From Methylovirgula sp. (GTDB taxonomy: Bacteria > Pseudomonadota > Alphaproteobacteria > Rhizobiales > Beijerinckiaceae), in NCBI GenBank assembly GCA_030040215.1, contig JASHUD010000116.1:1-9055 (forward strand): DNA of 9,055 bases, in the 5' to 3' direction. Position 1 is the first letter of the stretch, and each line of letters starts with the position of its first letter. This document shows positions 1-6,738 of the stretch, in pieces. The translations under genes and the position numbers were made by a program. The notes below the pieces were generated by a model. That model was not told where the DNA came from, made no database searches, and saw only the letters and a program-made list of their open reading frames with translations.

Positions 1-879
1 GAGATCAATATCGTGCGGCTCAAGGCCTATTCCGGCAATCTCGGCGAGCGCTACGTCGTCGCCAATATTCCCGCCGCCGCCGTCGAGACGGTCGAAAACG
101 GCGCCGTCGTCACCCGCCATATTGCCGGCGTCGGCCGAATCGACCGGCAATCGCCGGTGATGATGACCAAGGCTACCGAAATCAATTTCAATCCCTATTG
201 GACGGTGCCTGTCTCGATCATCCGCAAGGATCTGATTCCGCGGATGCAGGCCAATCCCAATTATCTATCCGAACATAAGATCCGGATCTTCGACAAGGAT
301 GGCAATGAGCTGCAAGCCAACCAGATCGATTGGAATTCGGAAGACGCGGTGAATTACAAGTTCCGCCAGGATACCGGCGGCGACGTCAACTCGCTCGGCG
401 TGGTGCGGATCAATATTCCCAACCCGTATGGCGTCTATATGCACGACACCCCGGAAAAAGGCATTTTCGGCGACGACGATCGGTTCATTTCTTCGGGCTG
501 CATCCGCGTGCAGGACGTCCGCGACTATGTCGCGTGGTTGCTGGAAGATACGCCCGGCTGGGATCGCGACCGCATCGATCAGGTGATCGAATCCGGCCAA
601 CAAGTGGACGTAAAGCTCGTCCCGCCGGTGCCGGTCTATTGGGTCTACATCACCGCCTGGGCGAGCCCGGACGGGCTCGTGGAGTTCCGCGACGACATCT
701 ATCAGCGCGACGGGCTGAGTTCCGTCGCCTCGGACCAGCCGCCGGGCCAAATGCCGGTACAAGGTGTCGGGACGCAGCAGGTTTCGACCGGTGTGCCGCC
801 TGCAGCCGCGATCGTCCCGCCGCAGGACGTGCCGCAGCCGGGGCAGGGGTACGATCCGCCGGCGAGCGACCAGCAGTAA
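1..879 (+). CDS. L,D-transpeptidase (YkuD family), 5'-truncated by the window edge
   Basis: This enzyme forms or exchanges 3-3 or lipoprotein cross-links in peptidoglycan, working in the periplasm through an active-site cysteine. The frame is open from base 1. Residues are numbered here from the in-frame GTG at 13, which is unlikely to be the true start because conserved family sequence is already under way there. The YkuD domain spans about residues 15-205. It carries HDT (144-146) and SSGCIRV (160-166), with catalytic Cys163 encoded at 499-501. The following VPVYWVYITAW and the GLVEFRDDIY segment resemble the larger YcbB/LdtD-type enzymes, so a signal peptide and perhaps a peptidoglycan-binding domain should lie upstream. 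About 50 C-terminal residues form a Pro/Gln/Val-rich, probably disordered tail. The 125-base gap to glyA argues for a separate transcription unit. The family call is firm; the substrate and the exact cross-link type cannot be read from the sequence. Confidence 0.9.
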   Translation, partial: EINIVRLKAYSGNLGERYVVANIPAAAVETVENGAVVTRHIAGVGRIDRQSPVMMTKATEINFNPYWTVPVSIIRKDLIPRMQANPNYLSEHKIRIFDKDGNELQANQIDWNSEDAVNYKFRQDTGGDVNSLGVVRINIPNPYGVYMHDTPEKGIFGDDDRFISSGCIRVQDVRDYVAWLLEDTPGWDRDRIDQVIESGQQVDVKLVPPVPVYWVYITAWASPDGLVEFRDDIYQRDGLSSVASDQPPGQMPVQGVGTQQVSTGVPPAAAIVPPQDVPQPGQGYDPPASDQQ

Positions 880-994
880 CGGCATAGGCTTTCCCCGCCT
901 TCACGCTGCCGGTCCGGCATGCTAAGTGCAGCCGAGGCCGGTACGCCAGCCACGTCTTGAGGGCGCCGCGCGGCATTCCCGCCAAATCGATTCC

Positions 995-998
995 AAGG
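995..998 (+). promoter_or_regulatory. Shine-Dalgarno site that fixes the glyA start
   Basis: AAGG lies 6 bases before the ATG at 1005. The same frame is open back to a TTG at 957, but the extra 16 residues look unlike family sequence and the TTG has no better ribosome site, so the ATG is preferred. Confidence 0.55.
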
Positions 999-1004
999 TG
1001 TGTC

Positions 1005-2306
1005 ATGAACAAGTCCGATGCCGGCATTCGCCCGGCGCCCAATTCCTTCTTTGCCGCCTCCCTCGCCGACGCCGATCCGGAGATTGCCTCGGCGATCGAT
1101 AAAGAGCTTGGCCGGCAGAGGAGCGAGATCGAGCTCATCGCCTCCGAAAACATCGTCTCGAAGGCCGTGCTCGAGGCGCAAGGCTCGGTTCTGACCAACA
1201 AATATGCCGAAGGCTATCCGGGGCGGCGCTATTACGGCGGCTGCCAGTTCATCGACATCGTCGAAACGGCGGCGATCGAGCGCGTCTGCCGGCTTTTCGA
1301 TTGCAAGTTCGCCAACGTGCAGCCGAACTCCGGCAGTCAGGCGAATCAGGCGGTGTTCCTGGCGCTGCTCCAGCCGGGCGACACGTTCATGGGATTGGAT
1401 CTCGCCGCGGGCGGCCATCTGACCCACGGCTCGCCGGTCAACGTGTCGGGGCGCTGGTTCAAGCCGGTCGCCTATGGCGTGCGCCGCGACAACCACCGCA
1501 TCGACATGGAGGCCGTCGCCCGGCTTGCCGAGGAACATAAGCCGAAGCTCATCATCGCCGGCGGTTCGGCCTATCCGCGCTTCTGGGAATTCGAAGAATT
1601 CCGGCGGATTGCCGATTCGGTCGGCGCCTATTTCTTCGTCGATATGGCGCATTTCGCCGGACTTGTGGCGGGCGGCGTGCATCCCTCGCCGTTCCCGCAT
1701 GCGCATGTGGCGACTTCGACGACCCATAAGACCTTGCGCGGTCCGCGCGGCGGCCTCGTTCTCACCAACGATCCGGAGATCGCCAAGAAGATCAATTCCG
1801 CGGTCTTCCCGGGCCTTCAAGGCGGTCCGCTCGAACACGTGATCGCCGGCAAGGCGGTGTCGTTCGGCGAAGCGTTGCGGCCGGATTTCAAGGTCTATGC
1901 CCGCCAAATCGTCGAGAACGCCAAGGCGCTTGCCGCCACGATCGTCGAGGGCGGCTTCGCCATCACTACGGGCGGCACCGACAACCATCTGATGCTCGTC
2001 GATCTGCGTCCCAAGAATCTGACCGGCAAAGCCGCCGAGCAGTCGCTCGGGCGCGCCCACATCACCTGCAACAAGAACGGCGTGCCGTTCGATACCCAAG
2101 GCCCGATGGTTACGTCGGGCATCCGGCTCGGCACGCCGGCCGGGACGTCGCGCGGCTTCGGCGTCGCCGAGTTCAAGAAGATCGGCGAATTGATCGTCGA
2201 GTGCCTGGACGGTCTTGCCGCGAACGGCGATGCCGGCAACGCCGCGGTCGAGGCGGCGGTGAAGAGCAAAGTGGATGAATTGACGCGGCGTTTCCCGATC
2301 TATTGA
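1005..2306 (+). CDS. glyA: Serine hydroxymethyltransferase
   Basis: This PLP enzyme converts serine and tetrahydrofolate to glycine and 5,10-methylene-tetrahydrofolate in the cytosol. It is the main source of one-carbon units for thymidylate, purines and methionine. The product is 433 residues, close to the usual 415-435. Landmarks counted from the ATG are the N-terminal IELIASENIVS (about 42-52), the tetrahydrofolate/PLP region NKYAEGYPGRRYYGG (65-79), the PLP-ring aspartate in VDMAHFAGL (Asp213), the Schiff-base lysine in STTHKTLRGPRGG (Lys242), and VFPGLQGGPLEH (about 267-278). No key residue is missing. The preceding 125-base gap shows no convincing promoter: a TTGAGG at 957 has no matching -10. 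The stop is followed by nrdR after only 9 bases, so glyA probably heads the operon. Identity is secure. Confidence 0.98.
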   Translation: MNKSDAGIRPAPNSFFAASLADADPEIASAIDKELGRQRSEIELIASENIVSKAVLEAQGSVLTNKYAEGYPGRRYYGGCQFIDIVETAAIERVCRLFDCKFANVQPNSGSQANQAVFLALLQPGDTFMGLDLAAGGHLTHGSPVNVSGRWFKPVAYGVRRDNHRIDMEAVARLAEEHKPKLIIAGGSAYPRFWEFEEFRRIADSVGAYFFVDMAHFAGLVAGGVHPSPFPHAHVATSTTHKTLRGPRGGLVLTNDPEIAKKINSAVFPGLQGGPLEHVIAGKAVSFGEALRPDFKVYARQIVENAKALAATIVEGGFAITTGGTDNHLMLVDLRPKNLTGKAAEQSLGRAHITCNKNGVPFDTQGPMVTSGIRLGTPAGTSRGFGVAEFKKIGELIVECLDGLAANGDAGNAAVEAAVKSKVDELTRRFPIY

Positions 2307-2310
2307 GGAG
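2305..2310 (+). promoter_or_regulatory. Shine-Dalgarno site of nrdR overlapping the glyA stop codon
   Basis: GAGGAG begins within the TGA stop of glyA (2304-2306) and sits 5 bases before the nrdR ATG at 2316. A ribosome ending glyA would cover this site, so nrdR translation is probably coupled to glyA. Confidence 0.7.
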
Positions 2311-2315
2311 CCTCG

Positions 2316-2810
2316 ATGAGGTGCCCCTATTGCGGTAGCCTCGAAACGCAGGTGAAGGATTCGCGCCCGACCGAAGATGCCTCTTCGATCCGCCGCCGCC
2401 GCGTCTGCCCGGATTGCGGCGGCCGGTTCACCACGTTCGAGCGCGTCCAGTTGCGCGAATTGACCGTCGCCAAGAAGTCCGGGCGGCGCGTGCCCTTCGA
2501 TCGCGACAAGCTGATGCGTTCGGTCGAGGTTGCGCTGCGCAAACGGCCCGTCGAAGCCGAGCGCGTCGAGCGGATGGTGAGCGGCATCGTGCGCCAGCTG
2601 GAAAGTCAGGGCGACGCGGAGATCCCCAGCGAGCGGATCGGCGAACTCGTCATGGAAGGCTTGCGTTCGCTCGACAGCGTCGCCTACGTCCGCTTTGCCT
2701 CGGTGTATCGCAATTTCCGCGAGGCGCGCGACTTTAATACGCTGATCGACGAGCTTGCGCAGGGTGCCGAGGACGAACCGCGTCCCCCGAAATCCAAGCT
2801 CAAAGCATGA
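2316..2810 (+). CDS. nrdR: Transcriptional repressor NrdR
   Basis: NrdR is a nucleotide-sensing zinc-finger repressor that binds NrdR boxes in front of ribonucleotide reductase genes and shuts them down when (d)ATP is high. The product is 164 residues (usual 150-170). The N-terminus is a rubredoxin-like zinc ribbon with CPYC (Cys3, Cys6) and CPDC (Cys31, Cys34). The arginine run RRRR (26-29) and the FTTFERV segment that follows are typical. An ATP-cone domain occupies about residues 49-139, beginning LTVAKKSGRRVPFDRDK. The C-terminus is a charged, Pro/Lys-rich tail. The ATG lies 9 bases after the glyA stop, and the final stop overlaps the ribD start by 4 bases (ATGA). No ribonucleotide reductase gene is in the window, so its targets lie elsewhere. 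I did not find an obvious NrdR box upstream of glyA or nrdR. Confidence 0.97.
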   Translation: MRCPYCGSLETQVKDSRPTEDASSIRRRRVCPDCGGRFTTFERVQLRELTVAKKSGRRVPFDRDKLMRSVEVALRKRPVEAERVERMVSGIVRQLESQGDAEIPSERIGELVMEGLRSLDSVAYVRFASVYRNFREARDFNTLIDELAQGAEDEPRPPKSKLKA

Positions 2811-3949
2811 GCAGCCGGGCGCTGCGCTCCGCCGCCGCCGAAGCGGCCGAGGAGGATGCGCGGTTCATGGCGGCCGCGCTCAATCTGGCACGGCGCGGTT
2901 TGGGGCGCGTCGCGCCCAATCCTGCCGTCGGCGCGCTCATCGTCAAAGACGGCATCGTAGTCGGACGCGGCGCCACGGCCGACGGCGGGCGCCCGCATGC
3001 CGAGGTTTTGGCCTTGCTGCAGGCGGGCAAGGCGGCGCGCGGCGCGACGCTCTACGTGACGCTCGAGCCGTGCAGCCACCATGGGCGAACCCCCCCGTGC
3101 GCCGATGCGATTGTCGCCGCGGGCATCACGCGCGTCGTCTCCGCGCTCGAAGACCCGGATCCGCGCGTCGCGGGGTCGGGCCACCTGCGTCTGCGCGAAG
3201 CGGGAATCGAAGTGACGGTCGGCGTTCTCGCCGAAGCGGCGCTGCGCGCCAACCTCGGTCATGTGTTGCGCGTGAGCCACGGCCGGCCGATGCTGACGCT
3301 CAAACTGGCGGAGACGGCGGACGGCTATGCGGCGGCGCCGGCCGGCGCGCCGCGCCTGAAGATTACCGGCGCCGCCGCCGACGGACGCGTCCATATGCTG
3401 CGCGCGCTGCACGACGCGGTACTGGTGGGCGTCGGCACGGTGCTCGCCGACGATCCGCTGCTCAACGTTCGTCTGCCGGGAATGGAATCGCGCAAGCCGT
3501 TGCGCATCGTGCTCGATACGCACCTTCAACTCGCGCCGCGATCGCGGCTTGCGGCGAGGGCCCGCGAATACCCGACGCTGGCGATCGCCGGCGAGAGCGC
3601 ACCGGCGGAACGTGCGGCGCTGCTTGTCGAAACAGGCGTCGAAATCGAACGGGTGGCAGTCGGCGAAGCCGGCCGCATCGATCTTGCCGCGGCGCTGGCG
3701 TTTCTCGGCGCGCGCGGGCTGACGCGGGTGTTCTGCGAAGGCGGCCCGCGTCTCGGCGCCGCCTTACTTGCTCGAGGTTTCGCCGACGAAGTTCTGCTGT
3801 TGCGCAGCGACCAGATGCTCGGTACGGACGGCGTGCCAGCGCTCGATTCCGCGAGCCGCGCGGCGCTCGCCGATGCCGGCCGTTATCGGTTGCGCGCGAG
3901 CGGCCGCATCGGTGCCGACGCCTATGCGCACTACCAGCGGGTGCTCTGA
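2807..3949 (+). CDS. ribD: Bifunctional riboflavin biosynthesis protein RibD (deaminase and reductase)
   Basis: RibD carries out two consecutive riboflavin steps: deamination of diaminohydroxyphosphoribosylaminopyrimidine, then NADPH-dependent reduction of the ribosyl side chain. The product is 380 residues, normal for a fused enzyme. The N-terminal cytidine-deaminase-like domain (about 18-160) has NPAVGALIV (38-46), HAE with zinc ligand His64 and catalytic Glu66, and PCSHHGRTPPC with zinc ligands Cys89 and Cys98. The reductase domain (about 161-380) has LKLAETADGYAA (165-176), VGVGTVLADDPLLNVR (207-222) and EGGP (311-314). A histidine often present near the deaminase substrate pocket is Thr57 here (GRGATADGGRPHAE). 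I recall a similar form from Rhizobiales, so this is probably a clade trait. The start overlaps the nrdR stop (ATGA) without a clear Shine-Dalgarno site, suggesting translational coupling. No FMN riboswitch sits in front of it. Confidence 0.97.
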   Translation: MSSRALRSAAAEAAEEDARFMAAALNLARRGLGRVAPNPAVGALIVKDGIVVGRGATADGGRPHAEVLALLQAGKAARGATLYVTLEPCSHHGRTPPCADAIVAAGITRVVSALEDPDPRVAGSGHLRLREAGIEVTVGVLAEAALRANLGHVLRVSHGRPMLTLKLAETADGYAAAPAGAPRLKITGAAADGRVHMLRALHDAVLVGVGTVLADDPLLNVRLPGMESRKPLRIVLDTHLQLAPRSRLAARAREYPTLAIAGESAPAERAALLVETGVEIERVAVGEAGRIDLAAALAFLGARGLTRVFCEGGPRLGAALLARGFADEVLLLRSDQMLGTDGVPALDSASRAALADAGRYRLRASGRIGADAYAHYQRVL

Positions 3950-4551
3950 TGTTTACCGGCGTCATCACCACGGTCGGGAGCATCGAAACGATTGCGCCGC
4001 GCGGCGAACGCACGCGCGCGCGTATCGTTTGTTCGATGCCTGCCGACACGATCGCGGTCGGCGCATCGCTTGCCTGCAGTGGGCCGTGCCTTACCGTGGC
4101 GGAATGCGGCGCCGCGGCCGGCAAGACCTGGTTCGAGGTCGATCTCGGCGCCGAGACGCTGGCGCGCACCACGGCACGGCATTGGCGCGCCGGCACGCGG
4201 CTCAATCTCGAACGATCCTTGCGGATCGGCGATGAATTCGGCGGCCATATCGTCACCGGCCATATCGATGGCGTCGCGAAGATCTTGGGTATCGACGCGT
4301 TCGACGACATGAAGCGCTTCGCGATCGAAGCACCGCCGCATCTTTGCCGGTTCGTCGCCGTGAAGGGTTCGGTATCGCTCGACGGGACTTCCTTGACGGT
4401 GAACGAAGTGAAAGCCGATTACTTCTCGATTCTGCTCATTCCGCACACGCTCGCCGTAACGACGTGGGACGAACGGCAGGTGGGCGACGAGGTGAACTTG
4501 GAGGTCGATTTGATGGCGCGCTACGCGGCGCGGCTTCTCGAGCTCGATTAG
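3949..4551 (+). CDS. ribE: Riboflavin synthase, alpha subunit
   Basis: This enzyme dismutates two molecules of 6,7-dimethyl-8-ribityllumazine into riboflavin and the pyrimidine substrate of RibH. It is also named ribC or ribB in other organisms. The product is 200 residues, close to the usual 200-220. Two homologous lumazine-binding barrels are visible. The first begins MFTGVITTVGSIE and carries SGPCLTV with Cys47. The second follows NLERSLRIGDEFGGHIVTGHIDG and contains GSVSLDGTSLTVNEV and IPHTLAVTTW. The ATG shares its first base with the ribD stop (TGATG), so translation is probably coupled. The frame is open far upstream to 2755, but that stretch is an out-of-frame reading of ribD rich in Arg and Ala and is not part of the protein. 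Identity is secure. Confidence 0.97.
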   Translation: MFTGVITTVGSIETIAPRGERTRARIVCSMPADTIAVGASLACSGPCLTVAECGAAAGKTWFEVDLGAETLARTTARHWRAGTRLNLERSLRIGDEFGGHIVTGHIDGVAKILGIDAFDDMKRFAIEAPPHLCRFVAVKGSVSLDGTSLTVNEVKADYFSILLIPHTLAVTTWDERQVGDEVNLEVDLMARYAARLLELD

Positions 4552-4571
4552 CCTCGGCTTGCCGCGGCGGA

Positions 4572-4590
4572 GCGGGCTTGTTAAGCCGGC
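4572..4590 (+). repeat. Imperfect hairpin in the ribE-ribH spacer
   Basis: GCGGGCTT and AAGCCGGC can pair around a GTT loop: five pairs next to the loop, one G-G mismatch, then two more pairs. There is no T run after it, so it is not a standard intrinsic terminator. The 63-base spacer (4552-4614) is the largest gap between glyA and nusB. The hairpin might protect or process the transcript, or be chance in GC-rich DNA. Confidence 0.3.
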
Positions 4591-4614
4591 CGCGCGATCC
4601 CTTAGAGTTGAGCC

Positions 4615-5103
4615 ATGGCCGAGCCGCGCCGCTCCAAAACACCCGAGGAAAGCGTCAAGGGCGCGCGTTTTCTCATCGTCGAAGCGCGCTTCTACGATGA
4701 AGTCGCGGCGCTGCTTCTCGAAGGCGCGGTCGCGGCTTTGAAGAAGGCGGAGGCGCGCTATCTCTGCCGGCAAGTGCCGGGCGCTTTGGAAATTCCGATC
4801 GCGCTCGGCATAGCGCTCGATATGGCGGCAACTTCCGGCGCGCCGTTTCAGGGCGCGTTGGCGCTTGGTTGCGTTATCCGCGGAGAAACGCCGCATTTCG
4901 AGATCGTCGCGCGGGAAAGCGCCCGCGCTTTGATGGATCTTGCCGTCGCGCGACGCCTGCCGTTCGGCAACGGCGTCCTGACGGTGGACAATGCCGCGCA
5001 TGCGCTGCAACGCGCCGACCCGCGCCACGGCGACAAAGGAGGCGAGGCGGCGCGCGCCGCGCTGGCTCTCTATCGCCTCAAAGCGGGGCAGGGGACGACC
5101 TGA
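4615..5103 (+). CDS. ribH: 6,7-dimethyl-8-ribityllumazine synthase
   Basis: Lumazine synthase condenses the RibD-derived pyrimidine (after dephosphorylation) with 3,4-dihydroxy-2-butanone 4-phosphate to give the substrate of riboflavin synthase. The product is 162 residues, within the usual 150-165. Visible landmarks are the pyrimidine-binding ARFYDEV (24-30), VPGALEIP (54-61), GCVIRGETPHFEIV with the general-base His94, LPFGNGVLTVDN (115-126), and Arg133 followed by KGGEAA (141-146), the phosphate-site region. The ATG has only a weak ribosome site (AGAG at 4604-4607, 7 bases away), and no other in-frame start is better. It follows ribE after 63 bases and overlaps nusB by one base. Whether this protein forms a 60-mer or a decamer cannot be judged from the sequence. 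Confidence 0.96.
   Translation: MAEPRRSKTPEESVKGARFLIVEARFYDEVAALLLEGAVAALKKAEARYLCRQVPGALEIPIALGIALDMAATSGAPFQGALALGCVIRGETPHFEIVARESARALMDLAVARRLPFGNGVLTVDNAAHALQRADPRHGDKGGEAARAALALYRLKAGQGTT
5090..5095 (+). promoter_or_regulatory. Shine-Dalgarno site of nusB inside the end of ribH
   Basis: AGGGGA lies 7 bases before the nusB ATG at 5103. It supports this start rather than the far-upstream openings of the same frame, which are an out-of-frame reading of ribH. Confidence 0.6.
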
Positions 5104-5567
5104 TGTACAAGGCTCCGCAACGCTCGGCCGCGCGGCTTGCGGTGGTTCAGGCGCTCTATCAGATGGAAGTTTCGGGCAAAGGCCTCGCCGAGACGCTCGC
5201 CGAATTCGAATGTTTCTGGATCGGCGGCGAGATCGAAGGCACCCAGTATAAGGCCGCCGAAATCGCCTTCTTTCGCGACGTGCTTGGCGGCGTCCTCGCC
5301 GAGCAACGGTCGATCGATCGGGCGATCGATAAGACTCTCGCCAAGAGCTGGCCGTTGGTGCGGGTCGACGCGGTGATGCGCGCCATCCTGCGGGCCGGCG
5401 CTTATGAACTGAAGAAGCGCAAGGACATTCCGGCGCGCGTCGCGATCAAGGAATACGTCGACGTGGCGGGCGCCTTTTTCGCGCACGAGGAGGCCGGTAT
5501 GATCAACGCGGTGCTCGACGCGCTTGCGCGGCAATTTCGTCCCGGCGAATTCGAATCGCGACAGTAG
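5103..5567 (+). CDS. nusB: Transcription antitermination factor NusB
   Basis: NusB binds the boxA RNA element together with NusE (ribosomal protein S10) and helps RNA polymerase read through rRNA operons. The product is 154 residues, slightly longer than the 139 residues of the E. coli protein. It is all-helical in character. The N-terminal arginine-rich helix has RSAARLAVVQALYQME (7-22), the RNA-binding side of the family. The middle has SWPLVRVDAVMRAILRAGAYEL (82-103), and the C-terminal half has IPARVAIKEYVDVAGAF (109-125) and the INAVLDALAR helix (134-143). The extra length lies around residues 35-55 (FECFWIGGEIEGTQYKAAE), an insert I associate with alphaproteobacterial NusB. The start overlaps the ribH stop (TGATG), and thiL follows after 45 bases. 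Identity is secure. Confidence 0.96.
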   Translation: MYKAPQRSAARLAVVQALYQMEVSGKGLAETLAEFECFWIGGEIEGTQYKAAEIAFFRDVLGGVLAEQRSIDRAIDKTLAKSWPLVRVDAVMRAILRAGAYELKKRKDIPARVAIKEYVDVAGAFFAHEEAGMINAVLDALARQFRPGEFESRQ

Positions 5568-5612
5568 GGCCGATTGGCGTAAGGTCTGCGGGCAAATGCC
5601 GAGTCGCACATC

Positions 5613-6608
5613 ATGAACAAGCCGCGTCCTTCCGAAGACGAGATCATCGCGAATTTTTTCGCGCCGCTTGCCGGTCCCGCCGGACTTGGGCTGCGCGACG
5701 ACGCGGCTTTGCTCGGCATCGCCGCCGACTGCGAGCTTGTCGTTTCCACAGACGTACTCACTTCGGGCGTGCATTTTTTCGCCGACGATCCGCCGGAATT
5801 GATCGCCCGCAAGGCGCTGCGCGCCAATCTCTCGGATCTCGCAGCCAAAGCGGCGGAGCCCAAGGGATTTCTGCTCGGCCTCGCCTTGCCTGGCGATTGG
5901 ACGGGAGAATGGCTGGCGGCGTTCGCGAAGGGGCTCGCCGAAGACGTCGCCTGCTTCGACTGTCCGCTGATCGGCGGCGACACAGTGCGAAGCCTTGGCG
6001 CGTTGACCTTGTCGATCACCGTCTTTGGCGCCGTGCCAAAGGGCAAAATGGTGCCACGCCCCGGCGTCGAGAACGGCGATTTTCTCTATCTGACGGGCAC
6101 GATCGGCGATGCGGCCTTGGGTTTGCGTTTGCGCCGCGCGCTGGCAAGCGACCGCGGCTGGGCCGAGGCGCTCAGTCAGCCGGCGCGCGATTATCTTCTG
6201 ATGCGCCATTTTCTGCCGCTGCCGCGGCTCGCTTTGCGCGACGCGCTGCGCGGCTTTGCGCGCACCGCGATGGACGTTTCCGACGGACTCCTCGGGGATC
6301 TCGGCAAAATGCTGGCGCTGAGCGGCATGAGCGCCGAGATCGCGCTTGCCGACGTGCCGCTCTCCAAGGCGGCGCGCCAGGCGCTGGCACGCGAGCCTTC
6401 GCTGATCGAGCCGATTCTGACGAGCGGCGACGATTACGAGATCATCTGCGCGGTGGCGCCCGGCGAGGCGGTGGCCTTCGAACGCGAAGCGGCGGGTGTT
6501 CCCGTTGCCCGAATCGGGGTCGCCAAAGCCGGCGCCGAAAGGCCGCGTATTCGCGATACGGAGGGCCGGCCGCTGGCTTTTTCGGCGGCCTCTTATCGGC
6601 ATTTTTGA
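5613..6608 (+). CDS. thiL: Thiamine-monophosphate kinase
   Basis: ThiL phosphorylates thiamine monophosphate with ATP to give thiamine diphosphate, the active cofactor. The product is 331 residues, usual for the family. It belongs to the PurM/HypE-like ATP-binding fold. Metal and nucleotide residues are visible in order: GLRDDAALL with Asp29-Asp30, STDVLTSGVHF with Asp47, ARKALRANLSDLAAKAAEP with Asp75, GGDT (121-124), TGTIGDAALGL (161-171), MDVSDGLLGDL (220-230) and SGDDYEI (271-277). The second glycine of the common GIGDDAA motif is Arg28 here. The protein ends SYRHF, a typical ThiL end. The ATG at 5613 has only a weak site (GAG at 5601-5603); an ATG at 5596 is out of frame. The 45-base gap after nusB suggests co-transcription. 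No TPP riboswitch is seen in that gap. Confidence 0.96.
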   Translation: MNKPRPSEDEIIANFFAPLAGPAGLGLRDDAALLGIAADCELVVSTDVLTSGVHFFADDPPELIARKALRANLSDLAAKAAEPKGFLLGLALPGDWTGEWLAAFAKGLAEDVACFDCPLIGGDTVRSLGALTLSITVFGAVPKGKMVPRPGVENGDFLYLTGTIGDAALGLRLRRALASDRGWAEALSQPARDYLLMRHFLPLPRLALRDALRGFARTAMDVSDGLLGDLGKMLALSGMSAEIALADVPLSKAARQALAREPSLIEPILTSGDDYEIICAVAPGEAVAFEREAAGVPVARIGVAKAGAERPRIRDTEGRPLAFSAASYRHF

Positions 6609-6701
6609 CGCTCGCGCTGCCGCGCAACCGCTTGACCTGTTAAGACTTGCAGGCCCTGGGAAGGACGCGATTGCGAAATTTACGGCTTTCGGCCATGGTC
6701 C

Positions 6702-6716
6702 GCCGCCAAGGGCGGC
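6702..6716 (+). repeat. Perfect hairpin A in the thiL-hppA leader
   Basis: GCCGCC and GGCGGC form a perfect 6-bp stem with an AAG loop. It is the first of two adjacent hairpins in the 231-base gap between thiL and hppA. There is no T run after it. Its 3' arm (6711-6715) could instead pair with CCGCC at 6721-6725, which would break both hairpins. It may be a transcript-end or leader structure; function is unknown. Confidence 0.45.
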
Positions 6717-6721
6717 CGTTC

Positions 6722-6738
6722 CGCCCAAGCATTGGGCG
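6722..6738 (+). repeat. Perfect hairpin B in the thiL-hppA leader
   Basis: CGCCCAA and TTGGGCG form a perfect 7-bp stem with a GCA loop, starting 5 bases after hairpin A. No T run follows, so a standard intrinsic terminator is not supported. A rival pairing of CATTG (6730-6734) with CAATG (6763-6767) overlaps its loop and 3' arm. The rest of the gap (6609-6701 and 6768-6821) shows no gene. A CTTGAC at 6631-6636 resembles an alphaproteobacterial -35 element but has no fitting -10. Confidence 0.45.

Noticed and set aside
957..1004. TTG at 957 as an upstream glyA start
   Set aside because: The added 16 residues do not resemble family sequence, and the ATG at 1005 has AAGG at good spacing.
1586..1602. 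Inverted repeat GGAATTC-GAA-GAATTCC inside glyA
   Set aside because: It encodes the Trp-Glu-Phe-Glu-Glu-Phe stretch and sits within a conserved coding region, so it is probably coincidence of Glu-Phe codons.
702..2099. A 465-codon open frame on the - strand across glyA
   Set aside because: Same cause: it is codon-aligned with glyA and has no recognisable protein motif, while glyA on the + strand is complete.
2755..3948. Long 5' extension of the ribE frame (giving a 598-residue protein)
   Set aside because: The extension is an out-of-frame reading of ribD, rich in Arg, Ala and Gly. Riboflavin synthase proper begins with the conserved MFTGV at 3949.
5313..5330. Palindrome ATCGATC-GGGC-GATCGAT inside nusB
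   Set aside because: It is produced by the Ile-Asp-Arg-Ala-Ile-Asp codons of the protein; no sign of an independent function.
6631..6660. CTTGAC as a -35 element of an hppA promoter
   Set aside because: At 16 to 18 bases downstream the sequence is GC-rich (around CCCTGG) with no -10 likeness.
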